A program made the translations under genes and the position numbers. This document shows, piece by piece, positions 26,324-36,170 of a stretch of 64,000 bases of DNA. The notes under the pieces were generated by a model. That model was not told where the DNA came from and searched no databases. It was given only the letters and a program-made list of their open reading frames with translations. Location of the stretch: contig JASLOA010000052.1 of assembly GCA_030745755.1 (NCBI GenBank), forward strand, positions 1 through 64,000, read 5' to 3'. Each line of letters starts with the position of its first letter. Within the stretch, counting starts at the first letter, position 1. This DNA is from Kiritimatiellia bacterium (GTDB taxonomy: Bacteria; Verrucomicrobiota; Kiritimatiellia; UBA8416; JABMPJ01).

Positions 26324-27226
26324 GTGAGCAAGCTCAGGTTATTCGAGGAACTGAGAGGGGGAAGATTAGGGCGAAAGATTAGGGCGAAAGACAAGGGGGG
26401 GGGAGCCCTCTTACCTTTGTCTCTGGTCGCGCTTCTGTCTGTTGGCTTATCGCTTCTGCTGATTGTCCCTTCGGCACACGCCGGCTGGCTCCAGAAGGGC
26501 GTAAAGAAAGAGATCAAGACGTTCGATGGGCGATCCAAGGCGGACAAAGACCACGACAGAATCGACCGCCGCGGAAAGGTCACGATCCGCCGACTGCGAC
26601 CCAGGTGTCATTCGGACTGGAGTAACGATCCAACGGCTTTGCCCTATTTCTTCTACCAGGTTTCGTTGCGAACGCAGAATGAGTTCCCCGTGTTTGTCGA
26701 CAATGCCGGACTGGATATCGATAGTGAGGACATATTCAACTACCCGATTATCTACTTCACGAGTCACTACCCATTCAGCTTTACGGATGATGAGGTGGAG
26801 AATCTCAAGAAGTACCTGAAGCGCGGCGGTACGCTGTGGCTGGACGATTGTACCGGATCCGGTCCCTTCATGGAGTCGGTCCCGCAGAACGTACAGCGTA
26901 TCGCACCGGGCGCAGAGATAAAGCAAATGCTGCCGACCCCGGAATTCTCCGACCTCTACAATATCGTCTACCCGTTCAGTGGTGTGCCGCAAGTGGGCAA
27001 GGAGCAGTTCTGCCGACCGATGCAGGCTGCCTACATCAACGGCAGGCCCGCCATCATCTTCTGTCCGAACGATTACGGATGTTTCTGGGAAATCTCGACG
27101 CCGCCCACGGCATTGAATCCGATGGGCGAGGGGGCCCACAACTATGTGGGCGATGGTGGGTTCATGGTCCGCGATACGGTGTATAAGTTCAGTATTAATT
27201 GGTTGTTTTATACGTTGACGCATTAG
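26324..27226 (+). CDS. DUF4159 domain protein (exported)
   Basis: A protein of about 300 residues. GTG 26324 follows AGGGGGAGG and is the best start; the frame is open from 26210, but that part is made of direct repeats. The first 25 residues are encoded by a family A tandem repeat and a run of nine G, so the true N-terminus is uncertain. A signal peptide follows (SLVALLSVGLSLLLIVPSAHA). The DUF4159 domain has its usual features: VTIRRLRPRCHSDW, YPIIYFTSHYPFSFTDDEVENLKKYLKRGGTLWLDDC and the C-terminal INWLFYTLTH. Its amidotransferase-like fold is typically encoded with MoxR, DUF58 and BatA genes, as here. Confidence 0.85.
   Translation: MSKLRLFEELRGGRLGRKIRAKDKGGGALLPLSLVALLSVGLSLLLIVPSAHAGWLQKGVKKEIKTFDGRSKADKDHDRIDRRGKVTIRRLRPRCHSDWSNDPTALPYFFYQVSLRTQNEFPVFVDNAGLDIDSEDIFNYPIIYFTSHYPFSFTDDEVENLKKYLKRGGTLWLDDCTGSGPFMESVPQNVQRIAPGAEIKQMLPTPEFSDLYNIVYPFSGVPQVGKEQFCRPMQAAYINGRPAIIFCPNDYGCFWEISTPPTALNPMGEGAHNYVGDGGFMVRDTVYKFSINWLFYTLTH
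26345..26420 (+). repeat. family A half-palindrome and G9 run inside a gene
   Basis: GGAACTGAGAGGGGGAAGAT and the following GCGAAAGATTAGGGC units repeat the sequence at 13969-14010 closely. Only the left arm is present; a short inverse (CCTTTGTCT at about 26414-26422) pairs with AGACAAGG at about 26389-26396. Nine G at 26395-26403 lie between them. Confidence 0.6.
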
Positions 27227-27251
27227 GGGCAGGGGGCAGGAGTCAGGACCA

Positions 27252-27312
27252 AGTAGCCCCGGGCCGTCTCGGCCCGAGGGCGGCGCTGGCCCCGGGACGG
27301 GGCCGCGCTACT
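27252..27312. repeat. G+C-rich cruciform-type element
   Basis: The element is bounded by AGTAGC and GCTACT. Inside are two strong hairpins, GGGCCG TCT CGGCCC and GGCCCC GGGAC GGGGCC. There is no T-run, so it is not a standard terminator, but it could attenuate transcription or protect mRNA. It lies in the 117-bp gap between the DUF4159 gene and the 2.9-kaa gene. Confidence 0.55.
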
Positions 27313-27343
27313 GGAGAGTCCCGGAGTGTTCAGGGGAACTGAG

Positions 27344-30300
27344 ATGTTTTCGGAGACGATGAAGAAGAAGTGCAAACAGATAGGTGTTGGCCTTGCGACG
27401 ATGCTGGTGCTGGCTGTGGGCGTTGCTCTGGCGCAGAAGGCGGTTCAGGACGCCGACCGGGTTACGGTACGGCTGGTGGCGGCGGAGGCTCCGCACCGGT
27501 TGATCAGCGACCTGAAGAGCATGGCGACCGTGTATGATTCCGGGTTGGGCCGGATGCAGATGACGACCCATGCATTGGCGGTCAAGGGTGAGGATGCGAC
27601 CTTATGGGTGCGCGGCGCGCGGGTAGACGGCACGAACACGTTCGAGCGATACCATCCCAGGCGGGGCGATTTCCTCTATCGTAATTCGGAGCTGACCCTT
27701 TCTCTGGGTGAGGGCGAGCACGTGATCGATCCCGGACATCACGTGTTCCGGATCGATTCGGACGGCCGCGTGACGTCGGACGATCCGGATATCATCATTC
27801 AGGGTCGCACCGTGAGTTTGAAAACGTATCGGATCGAAATCATGAGCGTCGATGCCGATCGTTCCGGTCCGCCGGAAACCCGTTTACGGGGCAGCGAGTT
27901 GAACGTTTTCGAGCCGGCCGCTGGCGAAGAACTCCAGAACAAGCTCTGGCATTTCAAGCGCTTCTGCCCACTGCGCCTCTATCTGCCGGCAAACACCAAT
28001 GATGTGGCCTACGAGCTGAAGCCCGCCGACCAGGCGTTTCGTGTCTTGCCGGGTGGCCGGGTTGAGCTGGGTGAGAGTAATGCCAGCGGTATCTCGGCCG
28101 ACGGTTCAAGAATCCTGCTCTCTTACCGAACGTTTTCGGCATGGGTCCGAACCAAGACGGCACTGGACGCCGCCTTCGCGGGGGCGGAAATCCCCCGGAC
28201 CGATCTGGCTCCGGCGAAGATTCGTGTGGGGCCGACGAGGGGTGATCCGACTTTTACCGCAGGGGTAGCAGGGCTTGCGGCGCCGCTGGCGCTGACACTG
28301 TCTGGTGATATGGATCGCTATCCGGTCAAATTCATGGTGGCCGACAACACCCTGGATCGCTTGCATGTTCGGATGATGGCTCTGGAGTCGGGATTGTCGG
28401 TCTTCGAGCGTAATATCGCTGCCACGGTTCGCCTGCAGTTCAAAGACAACACCAACGCCGTGCGTCCCGAGGTGCGCATGCAGGTGTCGCCGTTCGATCC
28501 TACCCGTTCTGTCCACCGCGCCTGGATGCCGACTGAGGTGTCGTCCTGGGAGGGCGATGTGCTGACCTTCGAGACCCCGGACCTGCCGTACGGCTTCTAC
28601 ATGTTCCGGGTCATGCTCTTTGGGGCTGAGGATCAGGGCTCGGTATCACCCCTGGCTGCCGAGTTCCTGGCCTGCGTGATTGAGCAGGGGCAGGCGGGCA
28701 CTGCCAGCTTCATCAGCAACAAGGGCCGCGACGCGTTTGTGCCAGGCGAGCCCATTCGCCTGCAGGCCGTGCTGCGCTCCAGCACAGAGCGGCCGGCCGG
28801 CAAGCGCACGATCGTATTGACCCATCCGGACGGGCGCGAAGATCGCCTGGCAATCCATGATCCCGGCGGCAAGTGGTACAGTGGTTCTCTGGTCATGGAT
28901 GAATTCATGACGCGCAGGCTATTGCCCGGAAGCTACGAACTTACCATGACGGATCTCCCGGCGGGCGTCGCCAGCTATCCGTTCCGATTCGATGTGGCAG
29001 GCCCGCGCGAAAGCCTGTTCCGAATGATTAAGGCGACGAAGTATACGCATACCGCCACTGCCATTCTGGGTTCACAAAGCGGGGACGCACCGATCGAGAT
29101 CGATCGGGCGATCTCCACCCTCGCGCAGGTCGGCTATAATCGCCTCGACTATCATACGTGGGCTGCCGACTATCATGGCCGGCGTGCCGATGCGCGTCCC
29201 GCGCTGGCGCAAGCGGATGAGCGCTTGATGGCGCCGGATACCCTCTATCTGGCGTCCGGTAGAAACCAGATTCTCAACGCCTGCGTGCGCTACGGACTCG
29301 AATATGGCGATGTGCTGCACGGTTCCGGTGACAACCAGATTCCACGCTACATCGATCCCTACATCCGTGCGGGGCAGCGCTGGATTCGGCGTGAGGTCCA
29401 GTCGATGCGGCATTCGCCGGCCTACGACGGCCAGTATCTGTATGAAGAAGCGTATGAGCGCGGCCTGGTGGGCGTGCCGAAGCTGCACGACACGTATTTC
29501 CCGGCCTACCGTATGCAACTGGCTTCAAAGCGCTTCACCGACACGACGCCAAACAAGATTCGCAAGGATCTGAGCCGGCAGGTGACCCGTTACAAGACCG
29601 ATCCGGCCAAGTGGGACCCCGACGCGATGCAACGGTTCCTGGATCTCCGACGATGGGAGATGCACGGGTGGGCCGATTTTAACAGGCGTCTGGCCACCGC
29701 GGGTAGGGAGCTGCTGCCGCGCGCGCGGATTGGAACCTACCATTGTGCGTTCATGTTTGTGCAGAACGGGTATGGGGCGATCTGCTCCGCGACCGATTTC
29801 GACAACGGCTATCATCCCGACGTCTTTGAACCGCTGGATATTGCATCCAGCCAGCACTACCACGATGGCCCTACACTCGGGCATTGGGTGCACTCACCGA
29901 TTATGATCCAGCTGATGCGCGAGTCGCCGATGGGCGGCAGGCGGCTGGTCTGGGCCAACACATCGGTGAACGCCGACTCACGCGCACTGTCCGACGGCCA
30001 ACTGCAACGCCAACTGGCCATGGCGATGCTGACCCAGGGCGCCGATGGCGTCTCCACTTTCCTGAGGCATGAGACGTTCACAGACACGCCCAACCCGGAA
30101 ACGATCAAAAGCAAGGAGACGATGCGGCTGCTCAACGAGAAAGTCCTCGCGCCGTTTGGCGAGCTTTGTGCGCGCGGCACACGGCCCGGCTACCTGAAGG
30201 TGGGCATTGTCAACACGCTGGCGCAGCTCTCAATGAGCGAGTTTAAGCCGATCCGAACGGCCAATCAGCTCGAGGAGTTGTGGGTTTCCTGCTGGCGTTT

Positions 30301-33300
30301 GGGGTACCCGGCAGTTTTCCTGCGTGAAGGCGACCTCGAGCAGCCGCTGGCGGGCTATGAATTGATCTTTGTCCCCGGGATCCGGTTCCCGGGCGAGCTG
30401 ACCGACGGCGCCCTGGAACAGCTGCGTGCGGCGATCAAGCGAGGCTGCAAGGTCGTTGTGGAGCGTGACAGCACGCTCGACAGGGAAATCCCCGCGGTCA
30501 CCAAGATGACCGATCTTGATCTCATGAACTACTATCTCGGTCCGGGCTACAACGTGGCAGGCTACGACGCGGAGCTGAACGCTGTATTCAGCATGTCTCA
30601 ACCGGCCACCGACTATTTGCGTGGAAAGCTCGTCGAGTGGGGTATCGAGCCTGCGGCGCGCGGGCCGTTCAAGGTCGGTCCGAACTGGCGCGACGGCGGC
30701 CGGATCCAGTATCTCGTGATGTCCAACTATGAGGACCCGGAGTACGGGCAGACCTGTAGCGACATCATGTCCAAGCCGGTACGACTGCCGCTTGCGGTCC
30801 CCGCATACCGGGGAGATGTTGCCTACGACCTGCTTGCCGGCAAAGAACTGCCGCTGAACAAGACGGGGGAGGCGGAGCGGGAGCTCGTGTTGGATATGAC
30901 TCGGTTCGAGGGCGCGTTGGTCGCCTTTCTGCCTGAGAAAGTCGATGCGCTTCGGCTGGCCATGCGCCGCGATGCCGAGGGTGTCTCGCTGCGGTTGCAG
31001 GGGACGCTGGTCGGGGCATCCGGACAGGAGATCGATGGCGTGTTCCCCGCGCGTATTCGGATCCTGGACAAGAATGGCGAACAGATCTATTCCATCTACC
31101 GCGTGCTGGGTCCGGACAAAGATGTGGAGCTGCCGGCGCCCCTGGCGGGCGCGTACTCGCTGGAGGTCACCGAGAATGTGTCCGGCAAGACTGCCGGCTT
31201 CGCGCTAACCGCTCCGCCCGGGACCGAGCCGCCGCTTCGGTTTGAGACTGCCGAGAAGCCCTACATTCCGTATCCCGCGGAGGTCGCGCGCTTCTTGCGC
31301 GGCAACACCAACGCGCTGGTCGTGCTTGGGCAGAACATGACGGACTCGAAAGAGGAGGTCGAGCGGCTCGTGACCGGGTTGGCGGCAAAGGGCATCCAGG
31401 TGACCGTGAAGCCTGAGGCAAGCGTCTGGCGGCTGGCGTCGAGAGATCCAAACAATCCGGCCGACCCGCATGCGGACGGTTTCCACCACTGGCATGGCGG
31501 CTATGGCGGCAGGTCCCCGGAACTGATGTCGCCCCGCACCGTGGTGGACAGCCCGTTGATTCTCCTGGGCGCGGCCCGATCGTCGATGCTCCTGAATGTA
31601 CTGGTCAATAAGGGATTTGTTACCGAAGTGCCGGTGGCGGGCGCAGGGCTGCCGGTGCAACCGACGATTCAAGTGGCATCGCGCGGTTTGCACTGGAAGT
31701 ACGACACGCTCTGCGTGGTGGCCAATGAGCGCAAAGGGCTGCGTGCAGCCGTGGAACGCATTCTGGCGGATCCTGCCCTGACAGATGCCGCGCCCGTGGC
31801 GGCGGTGGAGTCCCGGCCCACCGCCTACGGCGAGCCCGAACGGCAGGAGGGGCGCGAGCAGGCGGTGCGGCAATCGGCCCTTAGCTTCATGGGCAACAAT
31901 GAGTATGTGCTCGACATGAAATTCGACAAGGCCGGCAACATCTACCTCAATACGTGGGGCCATGGCGACAACCTCTACTCGCTGGATGCACAAGGGAAAC
32001 TGCGATTCTCGCATCGCTTACCGGAGATGGGCGTTGCTCGTCTTGACGTGGGTACGGATCGCGTTGCGGCATTCACGGCTTACGGCAGTCGGCTCTACCA
32101 GATCGAGCTCGATGGGAAACCCCTCGGCCAGGCGCAACTGACCCTTGATGTCGGTGTTTCCAAAAAAGGTCCTACGTACCGCGAGAGACCTACGGCGGAT
32201 CTACTGCGACACGGGTCGCCTTCCGCCGGGGGCGGGGGTTCGCTCTTGCCGGAATCGCCCTTCCAGTATGCGTACGTCCCCGGCGCGCGCTTGACCGTGT
32301 ATCGGGAGCCGCTGCTTGAGCGCATGCGCGTGTTGGACGAGAATTTCCAGCTTGCTAGCGAATGGGCTGGCGAGGCGGTAACGGATGAAGACGGCGATGT
32401 GACCCACCGCAAACTGGGTCCGTTTGCCTGCAGTCCCGATGGCACGCGTATCGCTCAGATCGAGGGCCACCGACTGGTGCTCCGGGATTTGAGCAGCGGC
32501 TCGACACTGGCTGAGAGCTCTGCGCCCGGCAACACGGTCAGGTGGCTGGCGGACGAGCCGGGCCCCACCGTGGGCAGGACCCATCTGAATGCCGAGCTTG
32601 AGCCCGTGCGGACGGATCCGCCCGCGCCAAGGGGCGCCACGTTCAGCCTGGCTCCGGGCCTGGGACTGGTTCCCGACGGCGCGGAACTGCGCCTGGTTCG
32701 CGTGAACGAGGAGCGGGAAGAGGAACTGGCTCGGCTTGGGCCCGTTACCAACTGCCCGACCTTCGCCGCACTCAGTCCGAACGGCAACTTCATTGTGCTG
32801 CTGGACGAATACTGGAACGCGTTTGTGCATGAGGCCCAGACAGGCAAACGCACCGGGCAGACGAGGCTGCCGGAGATGGGGTTTGCTTTGACCATTGCAC
32901 CGGACTCGAAGAGCTTTCTGGTCGGCGGCCTGCGTGGGGCCGTGATGCGCTATGACATGACCGGCAAGCTGCTTTGGAATACGCCGCTCGCGCCGCACAA
33001 TCAGAGTCTGAAGACAGCAGAGCTACCCAATCTCGACGCGACGATCCCCGACCACACGGAGGCGTTGTTCAAACCGGTGATCGACGAGCCGGGCGAACTC
33101 GAGAAGCTCGTTACCGTGGATCGCAGCCGGCTGGAGAATGGAGATTTCGAGGCGGACGGTGGCTGGCAGGGGGATACCCATGACGCTGCGGCGACCGCAA
33201 CCGTTGAGTACGCGAACGGTGGTCACGAGAGCAAACGTTGCCTGAAGGTAGGGGATCGAGCCGTCGAGCAGAGGATCTCGGGCCTGATCGGCGACCATTT

Positions 33301-36037
33301 CACCTGGGTCCTGGAGTTCTTCCATAAAAGCGCAACGCCCGGCAGCGACGTGCAACTCCTGGCCGGACTGAACGTCGAGAACAAGGATCCCGATAGCGTG
33401 GTGCGCGTGTTGTCCTGTGGTGGCAACTGGCAGTTCGTCCGCATGGTGATCAAAAGCGGCGCGGATGCCCGGTCGATAGGTGTGGGATTCCAGGGGCAGG
33501 GCGGCGAGGCGTTGGTGGACGACGTGACGCTGCGCCGGATCCGATTCCCGAGCGTGAACCACATGCTGCATCGACCGGTGTATGACGTTGAGCCGGTCGT
33601 GTTGCGGAACCCGCTGTTCTACAAAACCTACGACCCGATCGGCGTACTCCGTGAAGAGATTCCGAACATCATTCTGGCTGAGCGCCCACACCAGATTGCC
33701 GATGCGCTGCTGTGTGATTCATTTCTTCAGAACGGGCGCCTCAACGAGATCAGCAGCGACTGGTACCATTCCTATCTGGAGGGCCACACGACCCGGATTG
33801 CCATGGGCCTCAAGGAGCCACGCTGGGTCTCCATGGTCGCGATCTATTTCAACGCCTACGACCAGGCCAACACGACGAAGCACTTCGATATTTATGTGTC
33901 GGACGTGGAGAAACGCAAGATTACGCGGGTGGCGTCAGTGCGCAACAACACAAGTCTGTTCCGATTGATCAAGTTCCCCGCACGTCGAGCCGACGAGGTC
34001 CGGGTTGAGCTGATCAATGCGTTGCCACGCCAACGTACCGTGACCGAGCTGGAGGTGTACGGACCGTTGTCGGGCAGCGAGAAACATGGATTTATCGATG
34101 CCGAGGGTCAGAACACGTACATGGGTTCGTTCAGCCGCGTAGAGAAGCGCACGATGAAGCTGGCCGCAAGATATTTTGTTCGGACCGTGTGTGATGACGC
34201 TGGTGTCGTGCCACGCTGGTCTACCCCCATTTCGCAGGTAGCGATTTCGGAGCGGAACCTTTACCTGTCGCGTGCGCTCGGATTCAACCAGCGGCTCTCG
34301 TTGAATTCGAAGGCGTCGCGGAGCCCCGACGACAATTTCCGCACCGGTGGCATGGGGTTCGGCCCGGTCGTGACGTTGTACGGCGGGGCACTGCTCAAGT
34401 CTGGTGCTGACGGTAAGTTGTATTGCATGGATCCCGCGTCAGGACGACCGTTCTGGGAGACCAGGCTTGGCGAACGGCTGACCGGATGTCCCGTGGCGCT
34501 GGATCTTGATGTGTTCATGGCGACGGATACCGGAAAGCTCTATACGCTCGATCTGGCCAGCGGTGCGATGCTCGGCGAAATGATGCTTTCGGGGCCGGTC
34601 CACGGATCCATTGCGACGGACGGGAAGAACCTGTATGTGATTACAGGCAAGGGCCGGTTACAGGCGATTCGGGCCGAAGACAGTCGTGAATTGTGGCAGG
34701 TCGATCTGGCGCCTTACACGGACTCGACCCCGGCCGTGGATGATGGCGTTGTCTATCTGGCCGACCAGAAAGGATGCGCCAGGGCGGTCCGATGCGCGGA
34801 CGGCAAGATTCTCTGGACAGTCGAGCTGGGCAGTGAGTTCTGCCGCTGTCCCGTGGTGCTCGCCGATAAGGTTGTTTTCGCCTGTAGTGACGGCAGCCTC
34901 GCGGCTCTGGACCGGAAGAACGGAAAGCCAGTCTGGCAGACGCGACTGAAGACGCGGTTTACTCGCTATGAACCGGTGCCGCTGTCGGTCCATGTTCCCG
35001 GAAAGCCGGCCGTTCCGGGGAAACCCGCTATCCCGGGCAAGCCCGCCGTTCCTGCGCAGCCTGCTGTTGCGGCCAAGTCTGCTGTGCTGGCTGTACCTGC
35101 CGTGCCCGCACGCGATTTGGGCGTATTGCTCAGCATGTCGGACGGCATGCCCGTGCTGTTGGACCAGGCAACGGGTCAGCCGGCTGTGCGGCAACTTGGC
35201 GCCATGAGGATCGGCAAGCTGTTGGCGCCGATCAGCTTCTACAAGGGGTTCCTCGCGTTCGTGCCGATCCAGTTCGAGCAGGGCAGGGAATGGCGGCCGC
35301 ACTATAACTACGACCGGTACGACACGGTGTCTGCTGGTGGGGTCAAAGTCCTGTGGCCCACATCGGATACGGGTGACACTGGGATGGGAATCCAGACCTG
35401 CGCGCGGCTGCCGGGTGTCGTCACGCTTGACGGCACAATCCGTATGGATGAGTGGGGCCGTTCAGCGGCCGCGCTCGGCGGGCCGGACGATATCTTTCCC
35501 GAGGCGGCGCGAGTGAGAGGCGCCGCCGACGGGACAACGGTCTGGAACAGTTATGATGATCTGGGCGCCAGGATCTACTGGGGTTTTGACGATACGGCGC
35601 TCTGGATTGCTGCCAAGGTCAAGGACGACCTGCATTTCAACAAGAAGAGTGGGGGTATGATTTGGGACGGCGACGCGCTGCAGATCGGCGTGGTTGCTCC
35701 TGACAATAGCCTCACTCTCATGGGCTTGGCGTTAACGGATGGCGGCGTTGTGTTCCATCAGTTCTCCGGCAAGAAGGATACGCTCGTTGAAGCCGCCGGC
35801 TATGCGGTCAGGCGCGACGAGGAGGCGAAGACGACCTCATACGAGCTGCGCTTGCCGTTGGATAGGTTGGGACTCAGCCCGGAGAAGGAATTTCGCATGA
35901 ATCTCGGCATACTTGACGACGATGACGGGAACGGCCAACGCTATTGGCTCCAGTTTGCTCCCGGGCTACTGGGCCGGACGTGGAGGACACCGCCACCTCA
36001 GAAGATTTACCCGAAATTCGAATGGGAAGAGCAGTGA
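27344..36037 (+). CDS. giant exported multi-domain protein (glycosidase-like barrel, propellers, discoidin, CBM9)
   Basis: A protein of about 2897 residues. ATG 27344 has AGGGG nine bases upstream and starts a signal peptide (KKKCKQIGVGLATMLVLAVGVALAQ). Approximate order: beta-rich N-terminal part; barrel-like glycosidase region at 560-950 (LAQVGYNRLDYHTW, GQYLYEEAYERG, LDIASSQHYHDG) with a trimerisation/amidotransferase-like domain to about 1070; first propeller 1520-1890 (YVLDMKFDKAGNIYLNTWG); CBM4/9-like sandwich 1925-2065 (LENGDFEADGGWQGD); discoidin-like domain 2080-2245; PQQ-type propeller 2340-2540 (DGKLYCMDPASGRPFWETRL); a PGKPAVPGKPAIP linker; CBM9-like domain 2685-2885 (VTLDGTIRMDEWG). 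The catalytic residues of the barrel cannot be assigned with confidence. It is the largest gene of the MoxR unit and a good candidate for its main exported product. Confidence 0.8.
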   Translation: MFSETMKKKCKQIGVGLATMLVLAVGVALAQKAVQDADRVTVRLVAAEAPHRLISDLKSMATVYDSGLGRMQMTTHALAVKGEDATLWVRGARVDGTNTFERYHPRRGDFLYRNSELTLSLGEGEHVIDPGHHVFRIDSDGRVTSDDPDIIIQGRTVSLKTYRIEIMSVDADRSGPPETRLRGSELNVFEPAAGEELQNKLWHFKRFCPLRLYLPANTNDVAYELKPADQAFRVLPGGRVELGESNASGISADGSRILLSYRTFSAWVRTKTALDAAFAGAEIPRTDLAPAKIRVGPTRGDPTFTAGVAGLAAPLALTLSGDMDRYPVKFMVADNTLDRLHVRMMALESGLSVFERNIAATVRLQFKDNTNAVRPEVRMQVSPFDPTRSVHRAWMPTEVSSWEGDVLTFETPDLPYGFYMFRVMLFGAEDQGSVSPLAAEFLACVIEQGQAGTASFISNKGRDAFVPGEPIRLQAVLRSSTERPAGKRTIVLTHPDGREDRLAIHDPGGKWYSGSLVMDEFMTRRLLPGSYELTMTDLPAGVASYPFRFDVAGPRESLFRMIKATKYTHTATAILGSQSGDAPIEIDRAISTLAQVGYNRLDYHTWAADYHGRRADARPALAQADERLMAPDTLYLASGRNQILNACVRYGLEYGDVLHGSGDNQIPRYIDPYIRAGQRWIRREVQSMRHSPAYDGQYLYEEAYERGLVGVPKLHDTYFPAYRMQLASKRFTDTTPNKIRKDLSRQVTRYKTDPAKWDPDAMQRFLDLRRWEMHGWADFNRRLATAGRELLPRARIGTYHCAFMFVQNGYGAICSATDFDNGYHPDVFEPLDIASSQHYHDGPTLGHWVHSPIMIQLMRESPMGGRRLVWANTSVNADSRALSDGQLQRQLAMAMLTQGADGVSTFLRHETFTDTPNPETIKSKETMRLLNEKVLAPFGELCARGTRPGYLKVGIVNTLAQLSMSEFKPIRTANQLEELWVSCWRLGYPAVFLREGDLEQPLAGYELIFVPGIRFPGELTDGALEQLRAAIKRGCKVVVERDSTLDREIPAVTKMTDLDLMNYYLGPGYNVAGYDAELNAVFSMSQPATDYLRGKLVEWGIEPAARGPFKVGPNWRDGGRIQYLVMSNYEDPEYGQTCSDIMSKPVRLPLAVPAYRGDVAYDLLAGKELPLNKTGEAERELVLDMTRFEGALVAFLPEKVDALRLAMRRDAEGVSLRLQGTLVGASGQEIDGVFPARIRILDKNGEQIYSIYRVLGPDKDVELPAPLAGAYSLEVTENVSGKTAGFALTAPPGTEPPLRFETAEKPYIPYPAEVARFLRGNTNALVVLGQNMTDSKEEVERLVTGLAAKGIQVTVKPEASVWRLASRDPNNPADPHADGFHHWHGGYGGRSPELMSPRTVVDSPLILLGAARSSMLLNVLVNKGFVTEVPVAGAGLPVQPTIQVASRGLHWKYDTLCVVANERKGLRAAVERILADPALTDAAPVAAVESRPTAYGEPERQEGREQAVRQSALSFMGNNEYVLDMKFDKAGNIYLNTWGHGDNLYSLDAQGKLRFSHRLPEMGVARLDVGTDRVAAFTAYGSRLYQIELDGKPLGQAQLTLDVGVSKKGPTYRERPTADLLRHGSPSAGGGGSLLPESPFQYAYVPGARLTVYREPLLERMRVLDENFQLASEWAGEAVTDEDGDVTHRKLGPFACSPDGTRIAQIEGHRLVLRDLSSGSTLAESSAPGNTVRWLADEPGPTVGRTHLNAELEPVRTDPPAPRGATFSLAPGLGLVPDGAELRLVRVNEEREEELARLGPVTNCPTFAALSPNGNFIVLLDEYWNAFVHEAQTGKRTGQTRLPEMGFALTIAPDSKSFLVGGLRGAVMRYDMTGKLLWNTPLAPHNQSLKTAELPNLDATIPDHTEALFKPVIDEPGELEKLVTVDRSRLENGDFEADGGWQGDTHDAAATATVEYANGGHESKRCLKVGDRAVEQRISGLIGDHFTWVLEFFHKSATPGSDVQLLAGLNVENKDPDSVVRVLSCGGNWQFVRMVIKSGADARSIGVGFQGQGGEALVDDVTLRRIRFPSVNHMLHRPVYDVEPVVLRNPLFYKTYDPIGVLREEIPNIILAERPHQIADALLCDSFLQNGRLNEISSDWYHSYLEGHTTRIAMGLKEPRWVSMVAIYFNAYDQANTTKHFDIYVSDVEKRKITRVASVRNNTSLFRLIKFPARRADEVRVELINALPRQRTVTELEVYGPLSGSEKHGFIDAEGQNTYMGSFSRVEKRTMKLAARYFVRTVCDDAGVVPRWSTPISQVAISERNLYLSRALGFNQRLSLNSKASRSPDDNFRTGGMGFGPVVTLYGGALLKSGADGKLYCMDPASGRPFWETRLGERLTGCPVALDLDVFMATDTGKLYTLDLASGAMLGEMMLSGPVHGSIATDGKNLYVITGKGRLQAIRAEDSRELWQVDLAPYTDSTPAVDDGVVYLADQKGCARAVRCADGKILWTVELGSEFCRCPVVLADKVVFACSDGSLAALDRKNGKPVWQTRLKTRFTRYEPVPLSVHVPGKPAVPGKPAIPGKPAVPAQPAVAAKSAVLAVPAVPARDLGVLLSMSDGMPVLLDQATGQPAVRQLGAMRIGKLLAPISFYKGFLAFVPIQFEQGREWRPHYNYDRYDTVSAGGVKVLWPTSDTGDTGMGIQTCARLPGVVTLDGTIRMDEWGRSAAALGGPDDIFPEAARVRGAADGTTVWNSYDDLGARIYWGFDDTALWIAAKVKDDLHFNKKSGGMIWDGDALQIGVVAPDNSLTLMGLALTDGGVVFHQFSGKKDTLVEAAGYAVRRDEEAKTTSYELRLPLDRLGLSPEKEFRMNLGILDDDDGNGQRYWLQFAPGLLGRTWRTPPPQKIYPKFEWEEQ

Positions 36038-36170
36038 CGACAAAGTCGAATCCCATCATCGTCTCGATCCGCGTTGGATCCCCTTGGTTGGTGCGCCGCT
36101 GAGAACAACGATGTGTATAGCCAATAAGAAAACATCCGGAAGGAACTGATAAAGAAAGAAGGCCGCACCC

